Shown in pieces: positions 1 to 6,768 of a stretch of 7,257 nt of DNA (the stretch's first letter is position 1; each line of letters opens with the position of its first letter). The DNA is from Oligosphaeraceae bacterium (lineage in GTDB: Bacteria; Verrucomicrobiota; Lentisphaeria; Oligosphaerales; Oligosphaeraceae). Both the position numbers and the translations under genes were made by a program. The DNA lies in assembly GCA_012515455.1 (NCBI GenBank), contig JAAYYJ010000391.1, positions 1 to 7,257 on the forward strand, in the 5' to 3' direction. The notes below the pieces were generated by a model. It saw nothing but the letters and a program-made list of their open reading frames with translations. It was not told the DNA's origin and did no database searches.

Positions 1-195
1 CTCACGGTAGGGCTGTTTACCTGCCTGGTGTTCGGGGTTCTGGTCTCCGCCTGCGGTTGCTATCAGGGCCTCTACTGCAGCAGAAATGCCGAGGGAGTGG
101 GCAAAGCGGCCACTGAGGCGGTGGTAAACAGCATTGTCTGCATTGTCCTGGCTACGGCGGTAATCACGATTGTGACGGTGGTGGTGAAAATTTAG
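1..195 (+). CDS. mlaE: MlaE-type ABC transporter permease, C-terminal fragment
   Basis: The window opens inside this gene: frame 1 reads 64 codons to a TAG stop at 193-195. MlaE-family permeases are inner-membrane subunits that pair with an MlaF ATPase to move phospholipids or other lipids for MCE systems. What is visible is a hydrophobic helix (residues 1-20 of the fragment), then a loop containing CGCYQGLYC and AEGVGKAATEAVV (residues 30-42), then a last hydrophobic helix to the C-terminal VVVKI. The loop matches the family's conserved C-terminal pattern of a CY.G turn followed by GAEGVG.A.T.AVV. The MCE-type ATPase gene follows immediately, which supports the call. The N-terminal three quarters of the protein lies outside the window, so the start and promoter cannot be judged. 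Confidence 0.88.
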   Translation, partial: LTVGLFTCLVFGVLVSACGCYQGLYCSRNAEGVGKAATEAVVNSIVCIVLATAVITIVTVVVKI

Positions 196-216
196 CCTGG
201 CGTTGAAGAATGATTT

Positions 217-222
217 GGGAAG
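217..222 (+). promoter_or_regulatory. Shine-Dalgarno site choosing the ATPase start at 231
   Basis: GGGAAG lies 8 nt before the ATG at 231. The upstream in-frame ATG at 210 has only GAAGA directly touching it, with no usable spacing, so 231 is the better start. It gives a protein beginning MSENAVIEVRNL, a natural ABC ATPase N terminus. An in-frame GTG at 228 is also possible. Confidence 0.5.
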
Positions 223-230
223 TCCCCGTG

Positions 231-998
231 ATGTCAGAAAATGCAGTCATTGAAGTGCGCAACCTGACCATGAAGTACGGCCACAGGGTCATTCAGCAGG
301 ACCTGAATTTCAGCATCAACCGGGGCGATGTGTTCATCATCATGGGTGGCAGCGGCTGCGGCAAGAGCACCCTCCTCAGGCATTTGCTGGGACTGAACCA
401 ACCGGCCAGAGGCGAAATTTTGTTCCGGGGCGAGGATTTATGGCAGAAGAGTCCCTCTGCCCGTGATTTGATTATGCGCCGGGTCGGGGTGCTCTATCAG
501 CGCGGCGGGCTGTGGAGCTCGATGACCCTGGCCGAGAACATCGCGCTGCCCTCGCGGGAATACACCCGGTACTCGCGCCGGGAAATCAGCGAGCTGTGCG
601 AATTGAAGCTCTCCCTGGTGGGATTGGCGGGCTTCGGGAACTTCTACCCGGCGCAAATCAGCGGCGGGATGCAAAAACGCGCCGGGCTGGCCCGGGCTAT
701 CGCACTGGACCCCGAGCTGCTCTTTTTTGACGAGCCCTCAGCCGGCCTGGACCCGGTCACGGCCAAGCGGATGGACGATTTGATTCTGCAGCTGCAGGCC
801 AGCCTGGGCGCGACTCTGGTGGTGGTAACCCACGAACTGGCCAGCATCTTCGCCATCGGCAGCAACGCGGTGTTTTTAGATTCACAGCGCCGGACCATGA
901 CTGCCGCTGGCCCGCCCAAGACCCTGCTCGCAACCTGTCCCGACCGGGTGGTGCTGCAGTTCCTGACCCGGGACGGCAGTGCCCCGCCGCCTGCCTGA
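231..998 (+). CDS. mlaF: MlaF-type ABC transporter ATP-binding protein
   Basis: This is the cytoplasmic ATPase of an MCE-type lipid ABC transporter. It would hydrolyse ATP to drive the permease encoded just upstream. Numbered from the start at 231 (255 aa), the motifs are: Walker A GGSGCGKST at 39-47; Q-loop LYQRGGLWSSMTLAEN with Q90; signature ISGGMQKR at 143-150; Walker B LLFFDEP at 163-169 with catalytic Glu168; D-loop SAGLDP; and H-loop VVVTHEL with His201. The signature form SGGM.KR and the stretch Q.G.L.SSMT..EN after the Q-loop are typical of MlaF rather than of other ABC importers. All catalytic motifs are intact. Starting at the upstream ATG (210) would add seven residues, but that start lacks a ribosome site. 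The gene lies 35 nt after the permease stop and is surely in the same operon. Confidence 0.93.
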   Translation: MSENAVIEVRNLTMKYGHRVIQQDLNFSINRGDVFIIMGGSGCGKSTLLRHLLGLNQPARGEILFRGEDLWQKSPSARDLIMRRVGVLYQRGGLWSSMTLAENIALPSREYTRYSRREISELCELKLSLVGLAGFGNFYPAQISGGMQKRAGLARAIALDPELLFFDEPSAGLDPVTAKRMDDLILQLQASLGATLVVVTHELASIFAIGSNAVFLDSQRRTMTAAGPPKTLLATCPDRVVLQFLTRDGSAPPPA

Positions 999-1007
999 GA
1001 GACCTAA

Positions 1008-1021
1008 GCGCCGCCCGGCGC
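1008..1021. repeat. Small GC-rich inverted repeat in the mlaF-mlaD spacer
   Basis: In the 80-nt gap between the ATPase and MCE genes, GCGCCG (1008-1013) and CGGCGC (1016-1021) form an inverted repeat separated by two bases. The surrounding bases are nearly all G and C. No T-tract follows, so it is not a standard intrinsic terminator. It may be an RNA stem that affects processing or translation between the two genes, or nothing. Confidence 0.3.
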
Positions 1022-1078
1022 CGCCGCCCCCGACAACTGCCGAATACGACATATAGCGCATAGGACATTTGTACCCCC

Positions 1079-2272
1079 ATGGCAACCAAAGCACGAGCGA
1101 CCGCAATCGGAATTTTTGTACTGGCGGGCTGTTGTTTGACCGTCTTTCTGGTGGTGGCCTTAGGCGGACAGAAGCTGTTTGCCTCTGCAGTTGACTACAA
1201 GGTGTTTTTTGACAAGTCGGTGAAGGGACTGTCCATCGGCTCTCCAGTCATGTTCCGGGGGGTGCGGATTGGCCAAGTCTCCCACATTTCGCTCTCATAT
1301 CAGGCTTACGCCAATGATGCCCGGCAGGAGAGCTGGCCCATTGCGGTGACCATCTCTCTCTCGCCGCAGGCCATGGGCATGAAAACCAGCTGGATGGATT
1401 CGCTGCCCAATCCCATCCGCAGCCGCCTGCTCCAGGAAGACAGCCACGGCAAACTGCGCCTGCTGTTGAGTTACCTGGTGGAAACAGAGGGCATGCGGGC
1501 CCAGTTGCAGTCTCTGAGTCTGCTGACCGGGCAGCTGTTCATCGAAATGAACTTCTTTCCGCAGTCGCCATTCACCCCGGAAATGCGCCAAGACCTGGAA
1601 AATGATATCCTGCCGGTGCAGATGTCAGCTTTCGAACGGCTGTTCCTGTCCCTGGAAAACCGGGATTTCTCTACCTACCTCGAGACTTTCTACCTGGCAA
1701 TGGAGGACTTTTCAAGTTTCGTTAGCAGCGGAAAATTCCGCCGCCTGCTGAACGATTTCAGCCAGACCGGCGAGTCGTTCAACTCTCTGCTCAAAGATGG
1801 TAAGCAGGGCCTGCAGCCGTTGCTGTTGCAGGCCTCTGGGACCCTGGTGCGCCTGGAAGCGGTGCTGAACAAACTCGATCAGGCAGTGGAACCGGTCCGG
1901 GATGATCTGCAGAACAGTATGCAGCGGGTGGTATTCAGAACCGAGGCAGTCGCAGACCAGATTTCTGAGCTGACCCAGGCCAGCCGGCAGTTCATGGAGC
2001 ATTTGGACCAGCTGGTAGTCAGCAATGAGCCGCAGATCACCGCCTTGCTGGAGGGACTGGTACAGAATTCCCGCCATTTGGGGGAGACCATGCAGGAAAC
2101 CCGGAACCTGCTGCAGTCAGCCCGGGACAACCTGGGGGCGGACTCGCCGGTGCAGGGCAAACTGGAGGAGGCCCTGAGCGAACTGCAGCGCTCCGCTCTG
2201 GCCCTGAGGAATCTGGCAGAGTATCTGCGCCGCAATCCGGAAGCACTTATTCGCGGAAAGGACAACCGATGA
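1079..2272 (+). CDS. mlaD: Membrane-anchored MCE-domain (MlaD/PqiB-like) lipid transport protein
   Basis: MCE proteins bind lipids in the periplasm and pass them between the membranes; this one is the partner of the MlaE/MlaF pair upstream. The 397-aa protein has a short basic N terminus, one transmembrane anchor (about residues 8-30), and one MCE domain from about 38 to 160. The domain includes YKVFFDKSVKGLSIGSPV and MFRGVRIGQV. The segment LRAQ-type 'MRAQLQSLSLLTGQLFIEMN' (139-158) closely resembles PqiB-type domains. Residues about 185-385 are predicted helical and would extend the protein as a coiled-coil or needle. The end, LAEYLRRNPEALIRGK (379-394), is a typical MCE tail. It is much longer than E. 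coli MlaD (about 180 aa) but has fewer MCE domains than PqiB (three). An in-frame TAG at 1061 rules out a longer form. AGGA at 1062-1065 is a weak, distant ribosome site (13 nt). The gene overlaps the next one by ATGA. Confidence 0.9.
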   Translation: MATKARATAIGIFVLAGCCLTVFLVVALGGQKLFASAVDYKVFFDKSVKGLSIGSPVMFRGVRIGQVSHISLSYQAYANDARQESWPIAVTISLSPQAMGMKTSWMDSLPNPIRSRLLQEDSHGKLRLLLSYLVETEGMRAQLQSLSLLTGQLFIEMNFFPQSPFTPEMRQDLENDILPVQMSAFERLFLSLENRDFSTYLETFYLAMEDFSSFVSSGKFRRLLNDFSQTGESFNSLLKDGKQGLQPLLLQASGTLVRLEAVLNKLDQAVEPVRDDLQNSMQRVVFRTEAVADQISELTQASRQFMEHLDQLVVSNEPQITALLEGLVQNSRHLGETMQETRNLLQSARDNLGADSPVQGKLEEALSELQRSALALRNLAEYLRRNPEALIRGKDNR

Positions 2273-2826
2273 AGATGACCAATTTTCTGCTTCTGCTTCT
2301 GGTCGGGGCAGTATCGTTCTGTTCCTGCTTGAGCACTTCCCCGCCGACCCGGATTTTTATTTTGTCCGCCCCGGAGCCTCTGCGTCCCCCCGTAGTGGCC
2401 AATATCGGCAAAGTCAGCCTGCCGGCATACTTGGAGCGTTGGGAACTGGTCAGCCGCGTTGGTGAGCATGAGATCAAAATCCATGATTTCGCCCAGTGGG
2501 GGCAACTGCTGCCCGAGGCCATCCGAAGCTGCCTGCAGCAGGCATTTCAGAATCCCGCCGGAAAAGACCACCGGGAGGGGAGGGCACCGGTGTTGGAATT
2601 GTCTTTCCAGCAGTTTGAGGGGAACCAGCAGGGCACCTTTACGGTCAAAGGCCATGGTCGGCTGCTGCAGGCTGGAGTGCAGCAGGAGCTGCCCTTGCAT
2701 TTCTCATTCCCTTATGCGCCAGAAAATGAGGAAGGGCTGGTAAACGCTCACCAGGAGGCAGTGAAGCGTTTAGCTGTGATAATCCAGGAACATATCCCGC
2801 AACTTTGTTCTCCAGGTCAGGACTGA
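2269..2826 (+). CDS. pqiC: PqiC-like outer-membrane lipoprotein (ABC-type transport auxiliary lipoprotein)
   Basis: PqiC-family lipoproteins (ABC_trans_aux family) sit in the outer membrane and dock the far end of MCE assemblies. The 185-aa protein has a leader with a leucine-rich core (residues 6-15) followed by FCSCLSTSPP. The probable lipidated Cys is Cys20, although Phe at -3 is unusual for a lipobox. The family pattern follows: RIFILSAPEP (28-37), IGKVSLPAYLERWELVSR (46-63), then EIKIHDFAQWGQLLPEAI (68-85), where the W...L...I arrangement is typical. Its length is normal for the family. The start codon overlaps the MCE gene stop (ATGA, 2269-2272), with AAGGA at 2258-2262 six nt upstream, so translation is probably coupled to the MCE gene. 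A second ATG at 2275 is possible. The symbol is given by similarity of family, not proven orthology. Confidence 0.85.
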   Translation: MKMTNFLLLLLVGAVSFCSCLSTSPPTRIFILSAPEPLRPPVVANIGKVSLPAYLERWELVSRVGEHEIKIHDFAQWGQLLPEAIRSCLQQAFQNPAGKDHREGRAPVLELSFQQFEGNQQGTFTVKGHGRLLQAGVQQELPLHFSFPYAPENEEGLVNAHQEAVKRLAVIIQEHIPQLCSPGQD

Positions 2827-2829
2827 TCG

Positions 2830-5568
2830 ATGAAAAATTTCCCCTTGTTTCTTCTGCTGACCACAGTGCTGACCACGCTTCTTCCGGCCCAGGGAACGGC
2901 AGTCCCGGACTTCACTTTCGAGGCGATAAGTCAGCCGGACGACCCGCACGCTGTCAGCCTGCAACGTGGCGAACAGGCCATGCAGGAAAAATTATACCAG
3001 CTGGCGTGCCAGCATTTTCTCGCTTATCGGGAGGCGGTTAAGGGACGCCAGCCGGAATTCGCCACTGTGACCGCGAAGTTGACGGAAGCATATCTGGAAC
3101 TGGGTGACTTGCCGGCAGCAGAACTGTGTCTGAAAGAGAATGACCGCCACCCGGATAAAAATCCGCCGGCCCATATTCAGGCCTGGCTGAGAATCCTGCA
3201 AGCTCAGCTGGCCTTCAAACGCGCCTTATGGGACGAGTGCCTGCGCCTGGCCCAGCCATTGCTTCAGGACAGCAGTCTCCATGATTATCGCCGTCAGGCC
3301 GTACTGCTGTGCGCGGACTGCCTGGCGCAAAAAAAAGACTGGTCTGGTGTGGTGGCGGTCATCAAGAACTACAGTGACCGGCTGCCTGCCACTCAGACCG
3401 CGGATTTTCCCTTGTTCTCGCGCCTGGCGCGCGCACATCTGGCCCGTGGGGAATTCACCCAGGCCGAGCAAATCCTGAGCTCCATCGCAGCCAGGGTGCC
3501 GCAAAATGACCAGCTGGAATTTGCCTTGCTGCAGGTAATCGCCCGTACCGGCCAGGGGCAGTTTGCTGAAGTATATGCACTGTTTCAGAAAATCGAAAGC
3601 CGCTGTCCGGACGGCCCTGATGCCGATTGGTGGAAGATGCTCTGGGAACTGGCTGAGCTTGGTTTTGCCCGCCAGAGTTTTATTGAAGCCGAGAAGGTCT
3701 ACAGCCTGGCCCTGCGCGTGGCATTGAACCATGCCGATCAGAGCCGTTGCAGCATCCGCATTGCGGACTGTCAGATCAAATCCGGGCGTATCGCCCAAGC
3801 CAGGAACACCTTGGAAAACTTCCGCCGCGACTTCTCCGACCGGCCGGAATATTATGCCATGACCATTAAGCTGGCCGAACTGCTGCTGGACAGCGGTGCG
3901 ACCATGAAAGCAGCGGAGCTTTTCGGCGAGGTGGCCAAAAGCGCACAGCAGCCAGCAGGCATCCGCTATGACGCCTATATCCGCCAGGCCGGCTGTTTTG
4001 ACCAGGACGGCCAATATCTGGAGGCCATTGCTACCTACAGCAAAGCCGCCGCCCTCGCAGTGGATACCGCTGCCCCGACGCCGGCGGATTGGACCAGAGC
4101 CGCAGCCGCCTGGCGCTGGGCGGCTCAAGCCGCGGTCAATGCCAAAGATTTACCCCAGGCCATTGAAGCATACCGGAAGCTGCTGGACGAGCAGTTTAAG
4201 GGCTGCCCGCCGGCCAGGACGGCACGCTTTGAATTGGCAAAATGCTATTTCGAACTGGGGAAATACAGCGAGGCAGAAAAGGAATTCACCCAATTCGTGA
4301 CCGAGAAGCCAGAGGATGAACTGCTCTGGGAAGCCAAGCTCAAAAACGGCATCGCCCGTCGCCTGCAGGCAAAATCAGTGGAAGCCCTGGCAGGCGTCAG
4401 TGACGAACTGCTGGCCATTGGGCGGGACTGTCCGAACCAGGAGGTGGCCGTGCAGGCTTTTTATGAAAGTTACCGCGCCGCCGAGAATACCGCTCAGCCG
4501 CCGGTGCAGGCTGTGAATATTTTGCAGACCGCTTTGCAGAAGTATCCCGCGGCCGAGGATGCGCCTTTGTGGAAGTACCTGCAAATTAAAGCCTTTTTTG
4601 CGTCCGGACGCTCATCACAGGCCTTGACCCTGGTTGAGGAGTTCCTGTCTGGCGATGCCGACCAAAAGACGGGCGGCAAATCATACCGCCAGCTGCCGGT
4701 TGCAGCGTATGTCTTTCTGGCGGCGGGAGATTACTACCTCTCCCTGGCGCTGGAGGACGCCAGCGATTCGAGCCTGGGAGAATACCTGTTGCAGCCGATA
4801 CCGGCACCGGTGGCCAGAGATGAAATCATCCAGGCCCAGAAATTCTACAGCCTGCTGCGGCGTCCCCAATTCAATTCCCCCCTGGTCCCGCTGGGGATGT
4901 ACGAATCTGCCCGCTGTTCATTCCTGCTGGGACAACTGGAGAACGCCCGCAATATCCTGCTTGAGCTGCTCAAAGGCGAGCCGTTCAAGCTGAACGGACA
5001 GTTGCAGACCAAGGTCGAGATGCTTTTGGGCGACGTCCTGGCTCAGGAACGGAATTTTGAAGAAGCGCTGAAGTATTTCGCCCTGGCCCGCAATTCCGGC
5101 AAAGACAGCAATTTAGGTTATGCTGCTCTTGGTCGTCAGGCGGAGATGTACCGGCAGTTGGCGGTGGACAACCCCGCGTCTTTGGAGAAGGCGCTGGATT
5201 GCCTGCGGAGCATCCTGCGCCCAGATTCTGCCGCTGCTCCTGCGCTGAAAGAAATCGCACTCTTCCAGATGGGAAACTGCCTGCTCGACAGTGGCAACCA
5301 GGAGCAGGCGGAAAAATGCTTCGAGGAGATCTACTTGAACTATGTCAGCGACCGGCAGAACAATACCCACCGCGAGTGGCGATATTACTGCCTGAGCATC
5401 TTCAAACTGGGAGGGCTGCTGCGGCAAAAGGGCGATCCGGACTCCCTGCGCAAGGCCGCCCGCCTGTACCAGGACCTCAGCAATTCAAACCTCCCCCGCG
5501 CCCGTGAAGCCCGTGATTTGGCCCGGGAGATTCGCAGCCGGAACAATCTCGGGGAAGGGCAGAACTGA
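2830..5568 (+). CDS. Large exported tetratricopeptide-repeat (TPR) protein
   Basis: This is a 912-aa protein with no enzyme motif that I recognise. An N-terminal signal peptide is clear (MKNFPLFLLLTTVLTTLLPA, then QGTA; cleavage probably after Ala20 or Ala24), and no further membrane segment is evident, so it is probably periplasmic. The rest is almost entirely helical TPR-like repeats. Clear examples are GEFTQAEQILSSIAARVP (about 207), ELAKCYFELGKYSEAEKEF (about 468-486), LLGDVLAQERNFEEALKYF (about 732-750) and QMGNCLLDSGNQEQAEKCF (about 813-831). TPR solenoids bind other proteins, and exported ones often act as scaffolds in outer-membrane assembly. It starts 3 nt after the lipoprotein stop, with AGGA at 2819-2822 seven nt before the ATG, so it is co-transcribed with the MCE genes and may be a partner of that machine. 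That role is inferred from context only. A run of eight A at 3329-3336 is a slippage-prone spot. Confidence 0.85.
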   Translation: MKNFPLFLLLTTVLTTLLPAQGTAVPDFTFEAISQPDDPHAVSLQRGEQAMQEKLYQLACQHFLAYREAVKGRQPEFATVTAKLTEAYLELGDLPAAELCLKENDRHPDKNPPAHIQAWLRILQAQLAFKRALWDECLRLAQPLLQDSSLHDYRRQAVLLCADCLAQKKDWSGVVAVIKNYSDRLPATQTADFPLFSRLARAHLARGEFTQAEQILSSIAARVPQNDQLEFALLQVIARTGQGQFAEVYALFQKIESRCPDGPDADWWKMLWELAELGFARQSFIEAEKVYSLALRVALNHADQSRCSIRIADCQIKSGRIAQARNTLENFRRDFSDRPEYYAMTIKLAELLLDSGATMKAAELFGEVAKSAQQPAGIRYDAYIRQAGCFDQDGQYLEAIATYSKAAALAVDTAAPTPADWTRAAAAWRWAAQAAVNAKDLPQAIEAYRKLLDEQFKGCPPARTARFELAKCYFELGKYSEAEKEFTQFVTEKPEDELLWEAKLKNGIARRLQAKSVEALAGVSDELLAIGRDCPNQEVAVQAFYESYRAAENTAQPPVQAVNILQTALQKYPAAEDAPLWKYLQIKAFFASGRSSQALTLVEEFLSGDADQKTGGKSYRQLPVAAYVFLAAGDYYLSLALEDASDSSLGEYLLQPIPAPVARDEIIQAQKFYSLLRRPQFNSPLVPLGMYESARCSFLLGQLENARNILLELLKGEPFKLNGQLQTKVEMLLGDVLAQERNFEEALKYFALARNSGKDSNLGYAALGRQAEMYRQLAVDNPASLEKALDCLRSILRPDSAAAPALKEIALFQMGNCLLDSGNQEQAEKCFEEIYLNYVSDRQNNTHREWRYYCLSIFKLGGLLRQKGDPDSLRKAARLYQDLSNSNLPRAREARDLAREIRSRNNLGEGQN

Positions 5569-5582
5569 ACAGCCCAAATCTT

Positions 5583-5600
5583 GCCGCAGCGGCGTTTTTT
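5583..5600 (+). terminator. Weak hairpin plus T6 tract between TPR and surA-like genes
   Basis: GCCG (5583-5586) pairs with CGGC (5590-5593) around a three-base loop, and six T residues follow at 5595-5600. This has the form of an intrinsic terminator, but the stem is only four pairs, so any termination would be partial. GGCG (5591-5594) can instead pair with CGCC (5602-5605) across the T-run, giving a competing fold. It may lower expression of the downstream gene relative to the upstream ones. Confidence 0.3.
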
Positions 5601-5639
5601 CCGCCTTTAATTCTTCACCCTGCCAATAAAGGAATCATC

Positions 5640-6605
5640 ATGTATTTTCGTATGCTGTGCATCCTGGGCCTTGCCCTGGCCGGTCAGTTGCTGGCCCAAG
5701 AGTCTTTTTCCTACGGCGACTCGTTGCTGGCCGTAGTCGGTGAGAAGGTCATTACTGCTTATGAAGTCAAGCAGGCCGCCGCGCAGGCTGAGGCACGTCT
5801 GCCCCGCGATTTGAGTCAGCAGCAGCGTGAGGAACGGATCATTGAGATCCGGCGCCAGGCCCTGAACCGGATTATTGAACACGAGTTGATTTTCCTGGAA
5901 TTTCAGGCTCTGAAGGCCACGGTGCCGGTCACTGTCCTGCAGGAACGCCTGGATTTGGTGATCCAGGAACAGACTGCAGGAGACCGGGCAAAATTCGAAG
6001 ACCTGCTTTATCGCGAAAACCTGACCCTGCGGGAATTCACGGACAAGCTCAGCAAGAACCTGGCGGTGGAGATGCTACTCTATGACCGGGTGAACAGCGG
6101 CATCGCCATCCCGGAACCGAGAATTCAGGCATATTACCAGGAACACGCTGAAGAGTTCCGCCAGCAGATGCAATTCCGCCTGCAAGTAATTCAACTGAAA
6201 AAAGAGGGCCGCTACGCCGGTAAATTGCCCGAGACCTGTGCCGAAATCCGCCGGCGCCTGGCCGCCGGGGAACCATTCGACGCCCTGGCCAGGCTGTACT
6301 CGGAGGGCGCACAGGCCGCTGAAGGCGGAGATCAGGGCTGGATGACCTCCCTGAATGAAAAACTGTATGCGGTGGTGAAAAAACTCAAAATTGGGGAATG
6401 CAGTCAAACCGACCTCGAACTGGGCGACAGCATCTATCTGGTCAAGCTGAAAGACTTCCTGCGGGGAGCGGATGCACTTAATCCGGACATCGCCGCGAAA
6501 ATCCGCCGGCACCTGGAACAGGAAGAGGAACAACAGCGCTACCGCAAGTTTATTCAGGAACTGTATGGCAAATATAAAGTTCAGCGCATGGATGGCAACA
6601 ACTGA
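5640..6605 (+). CDS. SurA-like periplasmic chaperone with one parvulin-type domain
   Basis: SurA-family proteins escort unfolded outer-membrane proteins across the periplasm, and parvulin domains catalyse prolyl cis-trans isomerisation. The 321-aa protein has a signal peptide (MYFRMLCILGLALAGQLLA), then a SurA-type N-terminal chaperone domain (about 25-170) opening with LLAVVGEKVITAYEV. One parvulin-fold domain follows (about 176-272), with FDALARLYSEG (213-223) and GGDQGWM (229-235). A charged helical tail ends the protein (about 285-314). It is shorter than E. coli SurA (428 aa, two parvulin domains). The usual 'HIL' near the start of the domain is VIQL here, and the final 'HI.KL' is YLVKL, so the catalytic histidines seem to be missing and it may be a pure chaperone. 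AAAGGA at 5628-5633, six nt before the ATG, strongly supports the start. It follows the TPR gene by 71 nt. Confidence 0.87.
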   Translation: MYFRMLCILGLALAGQLLAQESFSYGDSLLAVVGEKVITAYEVKQAAAQAEARLPRDLSQQQREERIIEIRRQALNRIIEHELIFLEFQALKATVPVTVLQERLDLVIQEQTAGDRAKFEDLLYRENLTLREFTDKLSKNLAVEMLLYDRVNSGIAIPEPRIQAYYQEHAEEFRQQMQFRLQVIQLKKEGRYAGKLPETCAEIRRRLAAGEPFDALARLYSEGAQAAEGGDQGWMTSLNEKLYAVVKKLKIGECSQTDLELGDSIYLVKLKDFLRGADALNPDIAAKIRRHLEQEEEQQRYRKFIQELYGKYKVQRMDGNN

Positions 6606-6658
6606 CCGGGATGCCAGCGTAGACAGTTCTCCAGGAGCAAGCCGCAACAGCTGCTGCT

Positions 6659-6682
6659 AAAGTTTTTGGCGCCGAATACTTT
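6659..6682. promoter_or_regulatory. 24-bp imperfect palindrome, possible operator or weak terminator
   Basis: The arms AAAGTTTTTGGC (6659-6670) and GCCGAATACTTT (6671-6682) are reverse complements at 10 of 12 positions and meet with no spacer at GGCGCC. The site lies 54 nt after the surA-like stop and 106 nt before the TolC-family start. A spacer-less palindrome of this size suits a dimeric repressor. As RNA it would be a weak AU-rich hairpin followed by a pyrimidine-rich stretch. No convincing -35/-10 pair was found near it, so its role is open. Confidence 0.35.
6663..6672 (+). repeat. Direct repeat TTTTTGGCGC, copy 1
   Basis: TTTTTGGCGC occurs here, inside the 24-bp palindrome, and again at 6769-6778, 106 bp away. 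That spacing is close to ten helical turns. Two copies of a 10-mer in a 183-bp spacer could be paired protein-binding sites, though T-rich spacer DNA makes chance a real alternative. Confidence 0.25.
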
Positions 6683-6768
6683 TCTTCCTGCCGCTGACAA
6701 TATTTCCCGCCGGAATCACGTTTGAAAGAATATTGCCAGCTGCACCAGCAGAACATTGCCCATCCCAT

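Noticed and set aside
210..230. Seven-residue N-terminal extension of the ATPase from the ATG at 210
   Set aside because: No ribosome site at workable spacing precedes it, while GGGAAG sits 8 nt before the ATG at 231. It is not excluded.
1008..1021. Inverted repeat GCGCCG/CGGCGC as an intrinsic terminator
   Set aside because: The loop is only two bases as written and C-rich sequence follows instead of a T-tract; stopping transcription here would also cut the transporter operon in two.
1879..2700. A 273-codon minus-strand open frame across the MCE/lipoprotein junction
   Set aside because: It runs antisense to two overlapping genes with clear families and has a low-complexity Arg/Ser-rich translation, which is typical of a shadow frame.
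3226..4128. A 300-codon open frame on the minus strand inside the TPR gene
   Set aside because: It lies wholly antisense to a well-supported 912-aa gene with a signal peptide and TPR repeats; its translation shows no recognisable domain. Long antisense frames are common in GC-rich coding DNA.
6694..6727. Promoter-like hexamers CTGACA (6694) and TTGAAA (6722) upstream of the TolC-family gene
   Set aside because: No acceptable -10 hexamer lies 16-18 bp downstream of either (CACGTT and CCAGCA are found), so a sigma-70 promoter cannot be supported.
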